Part shown: positions 14,974 to 21,015 of the stretch, one piece after another
Position numbering within the stretch: the first letter of the stretch is position 1
Layout: every line of letters begins with the position of its first letter
IMG/VR virus record: IMGVR_UViG_3300035169_000089
Coordinates: 1-22,230 of that record
Direction: 5' to 3' (one strand)
Source: a virus
DNA length: 22,230 bases
Program-made: the position numbers and the translations under genes
Notes under the pieces: model-generated
What the model was told of the DNA's origin: nothing
Database searches by the model: none
Seen by the model: the letters and a program-made list of their open reading frames with translations, nothing else

Positions 14974-15423
14974 ATGGCCAACATGACTGACCAGAACCGG
15001 GTCAACTCCATCATCCAGGGGCTGTTCACCAGCTCCACCACGTTCACCACCACCCCGGGGACCGGCGGCGGGTCGGCGTACATCGTCACCCCGCCGTACC
15101 ACCTGCGGCTGATGTCCGCGCAGGGCAGCAACACCTCCAACGGCACCGAGCTGACCACGACCGGCGGGTACACGGCCGGGGGCGCCACCCTGGGCAGCAC
15201 GTTCTGCGCGGCGCCGTCCGGCGGGTCGATGACCAACTCCAACCTGGTGTCCTGGTCCGCGACCGGCACCTGGGCGACGGTGGTCGCGATCGAGATCTGG
15301 GACACGGCCGGCACGCCGCTGCGCTGGCTGCAGGGCTCGATCACCTCGATCACCGGGGTGGTCAACGGCGATACGGTCCAGTTCGCGATCGGCTCGATCA
15401 CGGTGAACGCCTCGCAGTGGTGA
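14974..15423 (+). CDS. Tail fibre-like virion protein
   Basis: 149 residues from ATG 14974; a second ATG at 14983 is possible but has no SD. The sequence is rich in Thr, Ser and Gly and β-strand-like. The pattern LRLMSAQGSNTSNGTELTTTGGYTAGG, then SNLVSWSATGTWATVVAIEIWDTAGTPLRWLQGSI and VNGDTVQFAIGSITV, is a recurrent actinophage structural protein, usually at the end of the tail gene set and thought to be a fibre or decoration protein. It is the last plus-strand gene before the strand switch, so it probably closes the tail operon. Host receptor or virion location cannot be read from sequence. Confidence 0.75.
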   Translation: MANMTDQNRVNSIIQGLFTSSTTFTTTPGTGGGSAYIVTPPYHLRLMSAQGSNTSNGTELTTTGGYTAGGATLGSTFCAAPSGGSMTNSNLVSWSATGTWATVVAIEIWDTAGTPLRWLQGSITSITGVVNGDTVQFAIGSITVNASQW

Positions 15424-15441
15424 GCTGCCCGGCCCGGGGTA

Positions 15442-15612
15442 TCAGTACCAGCGGCGGTGATACCACGGGCCGGCGCCCTCGCCCGCGTACGGCCGGAACG
15501 ACAGCGCGAGCAGGACGACGCCGATCACGAGCAGGATGATGCCGAGCCACCAGAGGATGGCGATCCCGGTCAGGAAGCCGAGCAGCAGCAGGACGATGCC
15601 GGCGACGATCAT
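15442..15612 (-). CDS. DUF6131-like small membrane protein
   Basis: A 56-residue protein that is easily missed because of its length. The minus-strand ATG at 15612 is preceded by AGGAGA at 5-6 bases, and the upstream gene stops 9 bases before it. The protein starts MIVAGIVLLLLGFLTGIAIL, continues with WWLGIILLVIGVVLLALSF and ends RPYAGEGAGPWYHRRWY. Two hydrophobic helices separated by a short polar-poor turn and a basic aromatic C-terminus match the actinobacterial DUF6131 family, whose function is unknown. It is the last gene of a three-gene minus-strand set of membrane proteins beside the lysis genes, so a role in membrane disruption or its control is possible but unproven. Confidence 0.75.
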   Translation of the reverse strand: MIVAGIVLLLLGFLTGIAILWWLGIILLVIGVVLLALSFRPYAGEGAGPWYHRRWY

Positions 15613-15621
15613 GACGGTCTC

Positions 15622-16080
15622 CTATTCTCCGGCCCGCACGACCGGGAGGTGGTAGTACGCGGCCCCCGCCACGAACGTGGGGTTCGGGGGCGGCAGCTTT
15701 CCCCGGCAGCCGTGACCGACCCAGGCCACGCGGGAATCTGAGATGATCTTGACGCCCAGCTCGGACGGGTGCCCGTTCGGGGCGGTGGCCAGCGGCAGGC
15801 CGGCCAGGTCACCGTAGAACCCGCAGTCCCCGGTGATCTGCCGGGCCAGCCGCGCGTTCGCCTGGGCCAGCCCGGCGCTGACCGACCTGACCTCCTGCAC
15901 CTGGCTGCTGGTGAACAGCAGGTTGGCCGCGCCGATCCCGATCATGAAGATGAACAGCACGCACAGCGAGTACGCCAGCAGCCTGGCCTGAGTCCTGGAC
16001 GCCGGGGTCACCTCGGCCTCGTTCACCTGGATCGTGGCGTGCTCGATGTGGTCCGTGTGCTCCGGATGCTCAGTGCTCAT
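15622..16080 (-). CDS. Single-pass membrane protein with extracytoplasmic domain
   Basis: 152 residues from ATG 16080 (GGGGGA upstream). The N-terminus is His/Glu-rich (EHPEHTDHIEH), then one membrane helix at about 34-57 (LLAYSLCVLFIFMIGIGAANLLF), then a helical linker (SSQVQEVRSVSAGLAQANARLARQ) and a small domain with Cys86 and Cys125 (CGFYGDLAGLP ... HGCRGKLPPP) that could form a disulphide. Topology N-inside, C-outside is suggested by the cysteines. Similar proteins of unknown function occur in actinobacteria and their phages. It overlaps the upstream gene by 11 bases, marking an operon. A helper of holin or a spanin-like role is conceivable but not supported by a motif. Confidence 0.72.
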   Translation of the reverse strand: MSTEHPEHTDHIEHATIQVNEAEVTPASRTQARLLAYSLCVLFIFMIGIGAANLLFTSSQVQEVRSVSAGLAQANARLARQITGDCGFYGDLAGLPLATAPNGHPSELGVKIISDSRVAWVGHGCRGKLPPPNPTFVAGAAYYHLPVVRAGE

Positions 16081-16366
16081 CTGATTTCCCCCGCGTAATA
16101 GAGGATTGCGACGATCCAGGCCCAGCAGGTGGCGAGGAGCCAGAAGACTTCCCGATGAAACCGCCGAGAATGGCCCCGACGTGGAAGCTGGCGCCGATCC
16201 CGGACATGGCGAGGCCGGTGATGATCACGGCGTCGTTCGGCTCGGAGGCCGCGAAGACTTCGACCATGATCAGGGTCAGGCCGCCCGCGGTCAGCACGAT
16301 GTCCTTGATGATGGTCCATGAATCCAGGAACGCCGCGAATCCTGCCCATCGCCACCGCCCCACCAT
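16070..16366 (-). CDS. Small two-helix membrane protein, holin-like
   Basis: 98 residues. A much longer open frame runs upstream, but its first part is basic, low-complexity shadow sequence; the protein-like part begins at ATG 16366, with GGTGAGG shortly before it. Two hydrophobic segments, about 18-40 (TIIKDIVLTAGGLTLIMVEV) and 46-70 (AVIITGLAMSGIGASFHVGA), are followed by a Ser/Pro/Gly-rich charged tail ending KSDEH. Size, two helices, hydrophilic tail and position beside peptidoglycan hydrolase genes fit a class II-type holin or a partner of one. It lies opposite in strand to the second holin-like gene at 16505, with which it shares an intergenic region. The holin call rests on topology only. 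Confidence 0.65.
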   Translation of the reverse strand: MVGRWRWAGFAAFLDSWTIIKDIVLTAGGLTLIMVEVFAASEPNDAVIITGLAMSGIGASFHVGAILGGFIGKSSGSSPPAGPGSSQSSITRGKSDEH

Positions 16367-16466
16367 CACCTGCCTCACCGTGAGACGACATGGATGAAGG
16401 CCGGCTCCGGCGGTACCAGGATCGCGGGGCGCTCCGTGATACAAGCATAGCTCTGAGGCCCCGGAG

Positions 16467-16472
16467 TATGAT
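16467..16472 (+). promoter_or_regulatory. Possible -10 box for lysis operon
   Basis: TATGAT, close to the TATAAT consensus, lies 32 bases before ATG 16505 in the gap between divergent genes. No good -35 is found 16-18 bases upstream, so this is a weak candidate. The gap (16367-16504) must also start the minus-strand membrane gene set. Confidence 0.3.
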
Positions 16473-16504
16473 CTATCCCGGGATCGCGACCTGGAGGCCC
16501 TGCC

Positions 16505-16780
16505 ATGAGCGCATGGATAGCGCAGCACCGCAAGCTGATCGCAGCCGTTGCCGGGGCGGCGGTAACCGTCGCGGTCCAGGTCTGGGGCACGACCACCCCG
16601 TGGGTGACCATTCTGGTCCTGGCGGCGACGGCCGCTGGTGTCTACGCGGCGCCGAACGAGCCCCAGTCCGCCCCCGCCGCGCCGGCTCTCCCAAGCGCGG
16701 GCGGCGGGGGCCCCGAGCCTGCCGCGGGCACCATCGGGTTCCCGCCGAGCGCGTTCCCGGCCGGCCACCCCGGCACCTGA
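16505..16780 (+). CDS. Holin-like two-helix membrane protein
   Basis: 91 residues; GGAGG is placed 8 bases before the ATG. Two hydrophobic helices at about 10-27 (KLIAAVAGAAVTVAVQVW) and 33-49 (WVTILVLAATAAGVYAA) are followed by APNEP and a Pro/Ala/Gly-rich tail. The closing GVYAAPN pattern is typical of actinophage proteins usually annotated as holins next to endolysin genes. It would form or trigger membrane lesions late in infection; because the downstream hydrolases have their own signal sequences, its main effect here could be membrane depolarisation rather than enzyme release (inference). It is the first plus-strand gene of the lysis block. Confidence 0.75.
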   Translation: MSAWIAQHRKLIAAVAGAAVTVAVQVWGTTTPWVTILVLAATAAGVYAAPNEPQSAPAAPALPSAGGGGPEPAAGTIGFPPSAFPAGHPGT

Positions 16781-16791
16781 TTTGCCGGCCG

Positions 16792-16811
16792 GGCCCCGTT
16801 CCGGCGGGGTC
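16792..16811 (+). terminator. Hairpin after holin-like gene
   Basis: GGCCCCG-ttccgg-CGGGGTC forms a 7-bp stem (one G-T pair) with a 6-base loop, 12 bases after the holin-like stop and 18 bases before the next ATG. There is no T-tract, so termination would be inefficient or factor-dependent. Confidence 0.3.
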
Positions 16812-16828
16812 TCGGCGATACTGTATTC

Positions 16829-17113
16829 ATGACCACTGCCGCTGAAGTGAATACCGAACCGCTGCGTGATGAATCAGGAATCCTCGATACCGGGCCGCGT
16901 GCCGTGCTCCATCTCTCCGAGCAGGGGCTGCCCCAGCGCACCATCGCCGACCTGCTGCACATCTCCCAGGCCACCGTCACCCGGCGGCTGAAGGAAGCGA
17001 TCGAGACGCGCCAGGCCCAGCGCGTCCGGTACGTGATGCTCCTGCTGTACTCCGTGCTGACCATGTGCGCCGTGATCGTGGCGGCAGCCGTGGCGTCACT
17101 GGCCTGGGGCTGA
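16829..17113 (+). CDS. Helix-turn-helix protein with C-terminal membrane anchor
   Basis: 94 residues. About 24-60 (AVLHLSEQGLPQRTIADLLHISQATVTRRLKEAIE) is a helix-turn-helix of the type seen in sigma-factor region 4, LuxR and related domains; the turn lies near LLHIS and the recognition helix near QATVTRRLKEA. A basic linker (RQAQRVR) leads to one hydrophobic helix at about 69-92 (MLLLYSVLTMCAVIVAAAVA). This predicts a DNA-binding domain tethered to the inner face of the membrane. No SD precedes ATG 16829; the AT-rich TACTGTATTC directly before it could mean a leaderless transcript. Position inside the lysis block suggests control of lysis genes, perhaps sensing membrane state, but that is inference. 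Alternatives: the HTH is degenerate and the protein serves as a holin-like membrane protein. Confidence 0.72.
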   Translation: MTTAAEVNTEPLRDESGILDTGPRAVLHLSEQGLPQRTIADLLHISQATVTRRLKEAIETRQAQRVRYVMLLLYSVLTMCAVIVAAAVASLAWG

Positions 17114-17122
17114 TTCGCCTCC

Positions 17123-17157
17123 CCGTGAATACCAGTCAGATCTGATTCGGTTCACGG
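17123..17157. promoter_or_regulatory. Nested palindrome, candidate operator or RNA hairpin
   Basis: Outer arms CCGTGAA (17123-17129) and TTCACGG (17151-17157) enclose a perfect palindrome TCAGATCTGA (17136-17145), with near-equal spacers of 6 and 5 bases. It lies between the HTH gene and the secreted hydrolase gene. The twofold symmetry fits binding by a dimeric HTH protein; as RNA it could also fold into an interrupted stem. No T-tract follows. Confidence 0.45.
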
Positions 17158-17227
17158 ATGTTATTGCCGCGTGATCTGCCGTGATGGCACGCTTCAGCGA
17201 GCTGCTGCCACTGCCGGGAGATCACAC

Positions 17228-18073
17228 ATGCGCCACAGCGCTGCAGGACGCCATGCTCGGTACCCTGCCCACCCGCACCGGGTGTCTTACCTGATAGCCG
17301 TACTCGCCGCGCTCGCCGCCCTGGTCGCGGCGTTCGCACTGGCCGGCCAGTCCCAGTCCGCCCAGGCGCAAGCCGCCCCGGCCCGCCTGCTGGACCGGTC
17401 AGCCGAACTGGCCCTGCCTGATGACACGGCCGTTACGCTCGCGCAGGACAAGACAGTGGCCGCGCGATCGCAGCTGGCTTTTCAGCGGGCCAGGGAAGCG
17501 ATCACCGCGGCTACGTACACGGTGCGGGCCGGTGATTCACTCTCGGCAGTGGCAGCAGACCACTGCGGGCCCCCGCGCGACTGGACCGGCATCTACGCCG
17601 CCAGCCGGGCCCGGGGCTGGACCGCACGGAACGCCAACGACCTGACCGCCGGGCAGCACCTGTTCCTCGCGTGCTCCTGGGTCCCGGCCGAGCTGAAGTT
17701 CGCGCCGGAGCCGCCCCCGCCGCCGCGGCCCGCCGTCCAGGTCCTCACGCACGTGCAGCATTCCGCCGTCGTCCATATCGCCGTCGCGGCCCCCGCCTAC
17801 GTCTCGTCCGGGATCTACTCCTACGGCGCGCTGGAAGCCCTGTGGGTGAGCGCCGGCGGCCCGGCCTGGGCGGCCTCGCACGCAGCCGAGATCGCCGAGT
17901 GCGAATCCGGCGGCAACCCGTCCGCCTACAACCCCAGCGGGGCGACCGGCCTGTGGCAGATCCTCGGCTCGGTCGTGCCGGGCAACCTGGACAACCCGTT
18001 CACCAACGCGCTGAACGCGGTAGCGAAGTTCAGGGCCAGCGGCGGCACGTTCGCCCAGTGGGTCTGCACCTGA
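17228..18073 (+). CDS. Secreted LysM / lysozyme-like peptidoglycan hydrolase (endolysin)
   Basis: 281 residues from ATG 17228, chosen because GGGAG (17217-17221) precedes it; an earlier in-frame GTG at 17171 lacks an SD. A basic start and a hydrophobic stretch at about 19-40 (VSYLIAVLAALAALVAAFALA), followed by Gln/Ala-rich sequence, form a signal peptide or anchor. A LysM domain at about 96-148 (TYTVRAGDSLSAVAADHCG ... LTAGQHLFLAC) binds glycan. A Pro-rich linker (PEPPPPPRP) leads to a lysozyme/transglycosylase-like domain at about 195-281 (AECESGGNPSAYNPSGATGLWQIL ... FAQWVCT). Glu226 is the probable catalytic residue, and Cys225 and Cys280 may pair. It would cleave the glycan strands outside the membrane. 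The next gene starts 4 bases after its stop. Confidence 0.87.
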   Translation: MRHSAAGRHARYPAHPHRVSYLIAVLAALAALVAAFALAGQSQSAQAQAAPARLLDRSAELALPDDTAVTLAQDKTVAARSQLAFQRAREAITAATYTVRAGDSLSAVAADHCGPPRDWTGIYAASRARGWTARNANDLTAGQHLFLACSWVPAELKFAPEPPPPPRPAVQVLTHVQHSAVVHIAVAAPAYVSSGIYSYGALEALWVSAGGPAWAASHAAEIAECESGGNPSAYNPSGATGLWQILGSVVPGNLDNPFTNALNAVAKFRASGGTFAQWVCT

Positions 18074-18077
18074 TCCC

Positions 18078-18725
18078 GTGCTGCGCAAGCTGCCCCCGTA
18101 CAAGAGGGCCTGGATCGCCCTGCTCCTGGCGTGCGCCGGGGTCACCGCCGGCGGCGTCATGACACTGGCGGCCAGCGGCCGGATCCCTGCCGCGCTGCAC
18201 GCCCGGATGACGTTCTCGGCCAGCCAGGTCCCGTCCGCTCAGGCCGGCGCTCCGGCCGGCACGCAAGTGCAGGACCCGGCCGCGCCGAGCCCCGCCCAGA
18301 CCACCGCCGGGGAACCGGGACCCCCTAATCCCCCTAGCTCCCCCGGTTCCCCGGCGGCGTCACCGTCTTCCCGGTCCCTGTTCTCCCCGCCATCTGCCGG
18401 CCCGGATCCCGCCTCCCCGGTACTGCCCGGGGCGCCGTCAGTGAGCGCGATCGTCGTCACCCGGACCGCGACCGCAGCGCCGCCGTCATCAGCAGTCACG
18501 TCATCAGCCCCGGCCGCGCCGTCTTCCAGCCCAGCTCCGATCTCGATCCCGCCGGGTGATCCCGGGCCGACGCCCGAGCCGCCGCCCGTGACGGTGACCG
18601 AGACGGAGACCACGACCGCGCCGCCCCCGCCGCCGACCGCGTTCATGCCCACCCGGGCACGTACCCCGGACCCCGTGCCCGACCCGGCGCCGGACCCGGG
18701 ACCGACAGGAGGATTACCGTCATGA
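18078..18725 (+). CDS. Pro/Ser/Ala-rich membrane-anchored protein
   Basis: 215 residues from GTG 18078. A basic N-terminus (MLRKLPPYKR) precedes one hydrophobic helix at about 11-32 (AWIALLLACAGVTAGGVMTL). The remainder is low-complexity and Pro, Ser, Ala and Thr-rich with segments such as TVTETETTTAPPPPPT and PDPVPDPAPDPG, and no cysteines. This predicts a membrane-anchored, extended segment reaching into the cell wall. It lies between two hydrolase genes and overlaps the second by ATGA, so it is co-translated with them. It may act as a wall-spanning spacer or scaffold; spanins are not expected in a host lacking an outer membrane. I know no family. Its start has a poor SD, and translation may depend on coupling. 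Confidence 0.6.
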   Translation: MLRKLPPYKRAWIALLLACAGVTAGGVMTLAASGRIPAALHARMTFSASQVPSAQAGAPAGTQVQDPAAPSPAQTTAGEPGPPNPPSSPGSPAASPSSRSLFSPPSAGPDPASPVLPGAPSVSAIVVTRTATAAPPSSAVTSSAPAAPSSSPAPISIPPGDPGPTPEPPPVTVTETETTTAPPPPPTAFMPTRARTPDPVPDPAPDPGPTGGLPS

Positions 18726-19171
18726 GGCGACTTCTCGCCGCCCTGCTCGTCGCGGCCGGCGCGCTCGGAGCCAGCGCCATGCTGCCCGCCGCCGCGCACG
18801 CATCGACCGGATCCCTCGGCGACCAGGTGCTGAACGAAGCCGAAACCCGGGCCGGGGACTGGTACTCCTACGGCGCCGCCGGCCCTTCGGCGTTCGACTG
18901 CTCGGGGCTCGTCGTGTGGTCGGCCGCCCAGCTCGGCAGGACGCTCCCGCGCACCACGTTCAGCATGCTGGCCGACGCCGGGCACTTCTACGCCGTGCCG
19001 GTCAGCCAGGCCCGGCGGGGAGATCTGATGTTCTTCGGGACCGGGCACGTGGAGATCATGACCAGCTGGTATCACACCACGTTCGGAGCCCAGCAGACGG
19101 GAACCCGGGTGGGCTGGCACAGGTGGTCGGCCGGCTGGGCCCCGACGATGGCCCTGCGCTGGCGCGGGTAA
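18722..19171 (+). CDS. Secreted NlpC/P60 peptidoglycan endopeptidase
   Basis: 149 residues; AGGAGG lies 9 bases before the ATG, which overlaps the previous stop (ATGA). A signal peptide MRRLLAALLVAAGALGASAM with probable cleavage after AHA (about residue 27) is followed by an NlpC/P60 domain. The catalytic Cys60 is in SAFDCSGLVVW and the His109 in GTGHVEIM, with RRGDLMFFG between them, the standard order for this cysteine peptidase family. It would cut peptide stems or crosslinks of peptidoglycan outside the membrane, complementing the glycan-cutting enzyme upstream. At 149 residues it is essentially one catalytic domain with no wall-binding domain. It is the last plus-strand gene; a strong hairpin follows. 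Confidence 0.88.
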   Translation: MRRLLAALLVAAGALGASAMLPAAAHASTGSLGDQVLNEAETRAGDWYSYGAAGPSAFDCSGLVVWSAAQLGRTLPRTTFSMLADAGHFYAVPVSQARRGDLMFFGTGHVEIMTSWYHTTFGAQQTGTRVGWHRWSAGWAPTMALRWRG

Positions 19172-19181
19172 CCTGGAGGCC

Positions 19182-19222
19182 AACCATAAGCAGTCCGGAA
19201 CTGCCTGTGGTCCTGCATGGTT
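19182..19222 (+). other. Structured RNA-like segment before the terminator
   Basis: AACCAT (19182-19187) can pair with ATGGTT (19217-19222), enclosing a smaller hairpin GCAGT-ccgga-ACTGC (19190-19204). It sits between the NlpC/P60 stop and the large terminator hairpin, sharing one base with it, so both cannot fully form at once. It may be part of a processed 3' end or chance pairing. Confidence 0.3.
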
Positions 19223-19258
19223 CAGCCCCCGCACCCTGGCGACGGATGCGGGGGCTGA
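19222..19258. terminator. Strong hairpin between convergent operons
   Basis: TCAGCCCCCGCA (19222-19233) and TGCGGGGGCTGA (19247-19258) form a perfect 12-bp, very GC-rich stem with a 13-base loop. It lies between the last lysis gene and the end of the minus-strand operon, 12 bases from the latter's stop. There is no T-run on either side, which is usual in high-GC actinobacteria. It most likely ends transcription from both directions. Confidence 0.75.
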
Positions 19259-19270
19259 GCTGCGTGCGGG

Positions 19271-19573
19271 TCAGGTCTCCTGCGGTGACGGCACCCGGCC
19301 GGCGGCCAGGGCTTCCAGGTCAGAGAGTCCGGCGGTGTACTTGCGCGCCATCAGCTCGGCGAGGACCTGGCCGAACGCCTCGGCCCGGAGGCTGGCGCAG
19401 TCCTCCTCGGCGGCCTGGATAGATACCGGGATGCGGTCTTCCTTCGGGATGACCGGCGGGACCTCCAGCGGCAGCGCGGCGTTGACGACCAGGGCGGCCA
19501 GCTGGACGGTCCGGGTCAGGGCACCCAGGTCCCCGGCCTCCTCGTCCTGGCTCTCGATCAGGAATGTGCTCAT
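19271..19573 (-). CDS. Hypothetical protein
   Basis: 100 residues from ATG 19573, fixed by AGGAGA 6 bases upstream; the longer open frame before it is shadow of neighbouring sequence. The sequence is acidic at the N-terminus (ESQDEEAGD), then helical (LGALTRTVQLAALVVNAAL), a Pro-rich joint (PLEVPPVIPKEDRIP) and further helix ending in a Met-Ala-Arg-Lys stretch. There is no membrane segment or metal site. I do not recognise it. It is the last gene of the leftward operon and ends 12 bases from the terminator hairpin. Confidence 0.65.
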   Translation of the reverse strand: MSTFLIESQDEEAGDLGALTRTVQLAALVVNAALPLEVPPVIPKEDRIPVSIQAAEEDCASLRAEAFGQVLAELMARKYTAGLSDLEALAAGRVPSPQET

Positions 19574-19596
19574 CGTTCTTCTCCTGTCTGGGGAGG

Positions 19597-19773
19597 TTAC
19601 GGGTGCTCGCACACCCAGCTGAGAGGAGTCCGGCCGGCCGAGTGGACCACCATCCGCTGGCAGGAGGCCGGGCTCGGGTTGAAGGCCATGAAGACGATCA
19701 GGCCGGTGAGGACGCCTACGGCCATGATGAGGATGAACGTGTCCCACTCGTGCAGCCAGCGTTCCAGTTTCAC
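19597..19773 (-). CDS. Small single-pass membrane protein
   Basis: 58 residues from GTG 19773, overlapping the stop of the upstream gene by GTGA. A longer frame continues upstream but is the shadow of that gene. MKLERWLHEWD is followed by one hydrophobic helix (TFILIMAVGVLTGLIVFMAF, about 12-31) and a short tail with Cys38 and Cys55 (NPSPASCQR ... WVCEHP). Topology with the tail outside and a disulphide is plausible. No family recognised. Small single-pass proteins of this kind are common in actinophage non-structural operons. Confidence 0.65.
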   Translation of the reverse strand: MKLERWLHEWDTFILIMAVGVLTGLIVFMAFNPSPASCQRMVVHSAGRTPLSWVCEHP

Positions 19774-20123
19774 GACCCCGCTGCCTTCCCCGGCGATGCG
19801 GCCAGCATGGCGTTCCACTCGGCCGCGCTCACCAGCTTCGCCAGGCCGCGATTGGTCCGGGCCTGCTCGGCCGGGCTGAACTGCAGGCCGAGGGACCACA
19901 GGTGGCGCCAGCAGTAGGTGCCGTCGTCGGCCCGGATCTGAGCCCTGCGGTCAGCCCGGAACCGCCACTTGGCCGAGGCCCGGCACTTGTACCGCGCCAT
20001 CAGCTCCGGGTCCCGGCGGGCCTTGAAGGACATGCGCGACCAGCGGTAGCCGTCGCAGTCCCGCGACTGGTTCAGCCGGGTCACCCAGGGCAGCCGGGCC
20101 ACCAGGTCGGTCACCGCGCTCAT
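19770..20123 (-). CDS. Hypothetical basic Cys/His protein
   Basis: 117 residues from ATG 20123, with GGGAGG 7 bases before it; the start overlaps the upstream stop (ATGA). It is strongly basic (RYKCRASAKWRFRADRRAQIR), with Cys23, Cys47, Cys71 and His74 (YCWRH), which may bind a metal. Aromatic residues are frequent (YRWSRMSFKARRD). The composition fits a nucleic-acid-binding protein, but no known domain is recognisable. It lies in the middle of the tightly overlapped leftward operon. Confidence 0.65.
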   Translation of the reverse strand: MSAVTDLVARLPWVTRLNQSRDCDGYRWSRMSFKARRDPELMARYKCRASAKWRFRADRRAQIRADDGTYCWRHLWSLGLQFSPAEQARTNRGLAKLVSAAEWNAMLAASPGKAAGS

Positions 20124-20461
20124 GACGCCGCCTCCCTCGCCCGCTTCCGGGCGGCCTGGACGTTCCGGGCTCGCTCGGACCGGATGAAAGACCCGTAGCC
20201 ATCCCGGGAATCGCCGAACAGATCCCGTTCGCACCGGGCGCAGAACTGGCCGTCCCGGTACCGGCTGCGCGGGCCGAAACACTCGGCGCAGACGTGCTCC
20301 TCACGGCCGGCATGCGGGATACGGGGATGAGTCAGCGGGCGGTCCGGCTGCCCCTGCTGGGGAACGCGCCTCGCCGTCCGCACGCGGATGAGCCTCGTGC
20401 CCCTCCGGAGCGGAACGTCGCGGTACTCCGAGCCGCTGTTCGCCCGGTACTCGTCGCTCAC
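20120..20461 (-). CDS. Zinc-ribbon-like hypothetical protein
   Basis: 113 residues from GTG 20461 in a GTGA overlap with the upstream stop. The N-terminal half is basic and disordered-looking (RRGTRLIRVRTARRVPQQ). Then Cys58-x2-Cys61 and Cys74-x2-Cys77 (HVCAECFG ... FCARCERD) form a clear four-cysteine zinc ribbon, followed by an Arg-rich helix at the C-terminus (RSERARNVQAARKRAREA). A nucleic-acid or protein-binding adaptor is likely. No specific family is recognised. Confidence 0.7.
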   Translation of the reverse strand: MSDEYRANSGSEYRDVPLRRGTRLIRVRTARRVPQQGQPDRPLTHPRIPHAGREEHVCAECFGPRSRYRDGQFCARCERDLFGDSRDGYGSFIRSERARNVQAARKRAREAAS

Positions 20462-21015
20462 GATGCTGCCTCCGGGATCTTGATGCCGTCCCAGTCCAGG
20501 TACGGGTACCGGTCTCGCAGCTCCAGCAGCGCCATCCGCTCCGCGCGGGCAGCCGCTTCCTTCCGGCGGGCCGCCGTCTCACCTGGGGTCTCGGTACCTT
20601 CAGCCGGCGGTACTGCCGCGATGACCTCATCGTCGTACAGCAGCCGGTCGCCGGGCTTACCGGGCACGACGTCGCGTTCCCACCAGCGCACCGGATCCAG
20701 GCCGAGGAACCGGCGCCGGGCCGAGAGGATCACCCTGGCCTCCGACAGGAACTGGCCGGGGCCGTCGCCGTCGAAGTGCTTCGCTGACCAGCGCCCGAAC
20801 CTCTCCTCGGTCCAGGCGGCCTCCACGTCCCATTCCTCTCGCTCCGGCAGCTCGTGGCCCTCGAAGCAGGTGGTCTTGCCGCGGTGCTCAGGGGCGTTGT
20901 ACCTGGTGCCGCCGTGGCAGGACTCCGGGTACGGTCCCTTCACCACGCCGCGGTAGTGCACCGCCACGGCCACTGTGCCTTTCCAGGACAGGACGTTCAG
21001 CTCGTAGTCAGTCAT
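20458..21015 (-). CDS. Hypothetical protein
   Basis: 185 residues from ATG 21015, supported by GGGGAGGAATC directly upstream and an ATGA overlap with the previous gene. The N-terminal part has β-like character (YELNVLSWKGTVAVAVHYRGVVKGPYPESC) and a pair of Cys/His positions (SCHGGTRY ... TTCFEGHEL). The middle is rich in Trp, Arg and Glu (RREWDVEAAWTEERFGRW-like pattern), and the C-terminal third is a charged helix (ARRKEAAARAERMALLELRDRY). I do not recognise a family or a catalytic motif. It belongs to the leftward non-structural operon. Confidence 0.65.
   Translation of the reverse strand: MTDYELNVLSWKGTVAVAVHYRGVVKGPYPESCHGGTRYNAPEHRGKTTCFEGHELPEREEWDVEAAWTEERFGRWSAKHFDGDGPGQFLSEARVILSARRRFLGLDPVRWWERDVVPGKPGDRLLYDDEVIAAVPPAEGTETPGETAARRKEAAARAERMALLELRDRYPYLDWDGIKIPEAAS

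Noticed and set aside
16367-16768. N-terminal extension of the minus-strand holin-like frame
   Set aside because: Arg/Gly-rich sequence antisense to the 16505 gene, without protein-like pattern; ATG 16366 is better.
17171-17227. Earlier GTG start for the LysM hydrolase
   Set aside because: No SD, and it would bury the signal sequence behind 19 polar residues; ATG 17228 has GGGAG.
17114-17227. c-di-AMP-type riboswitch before the secreted hydrolase
   Set aside because: Such switches precede wall hydrolase genes in actinobacteria, but this gap is too short and lacks the conserved elements.
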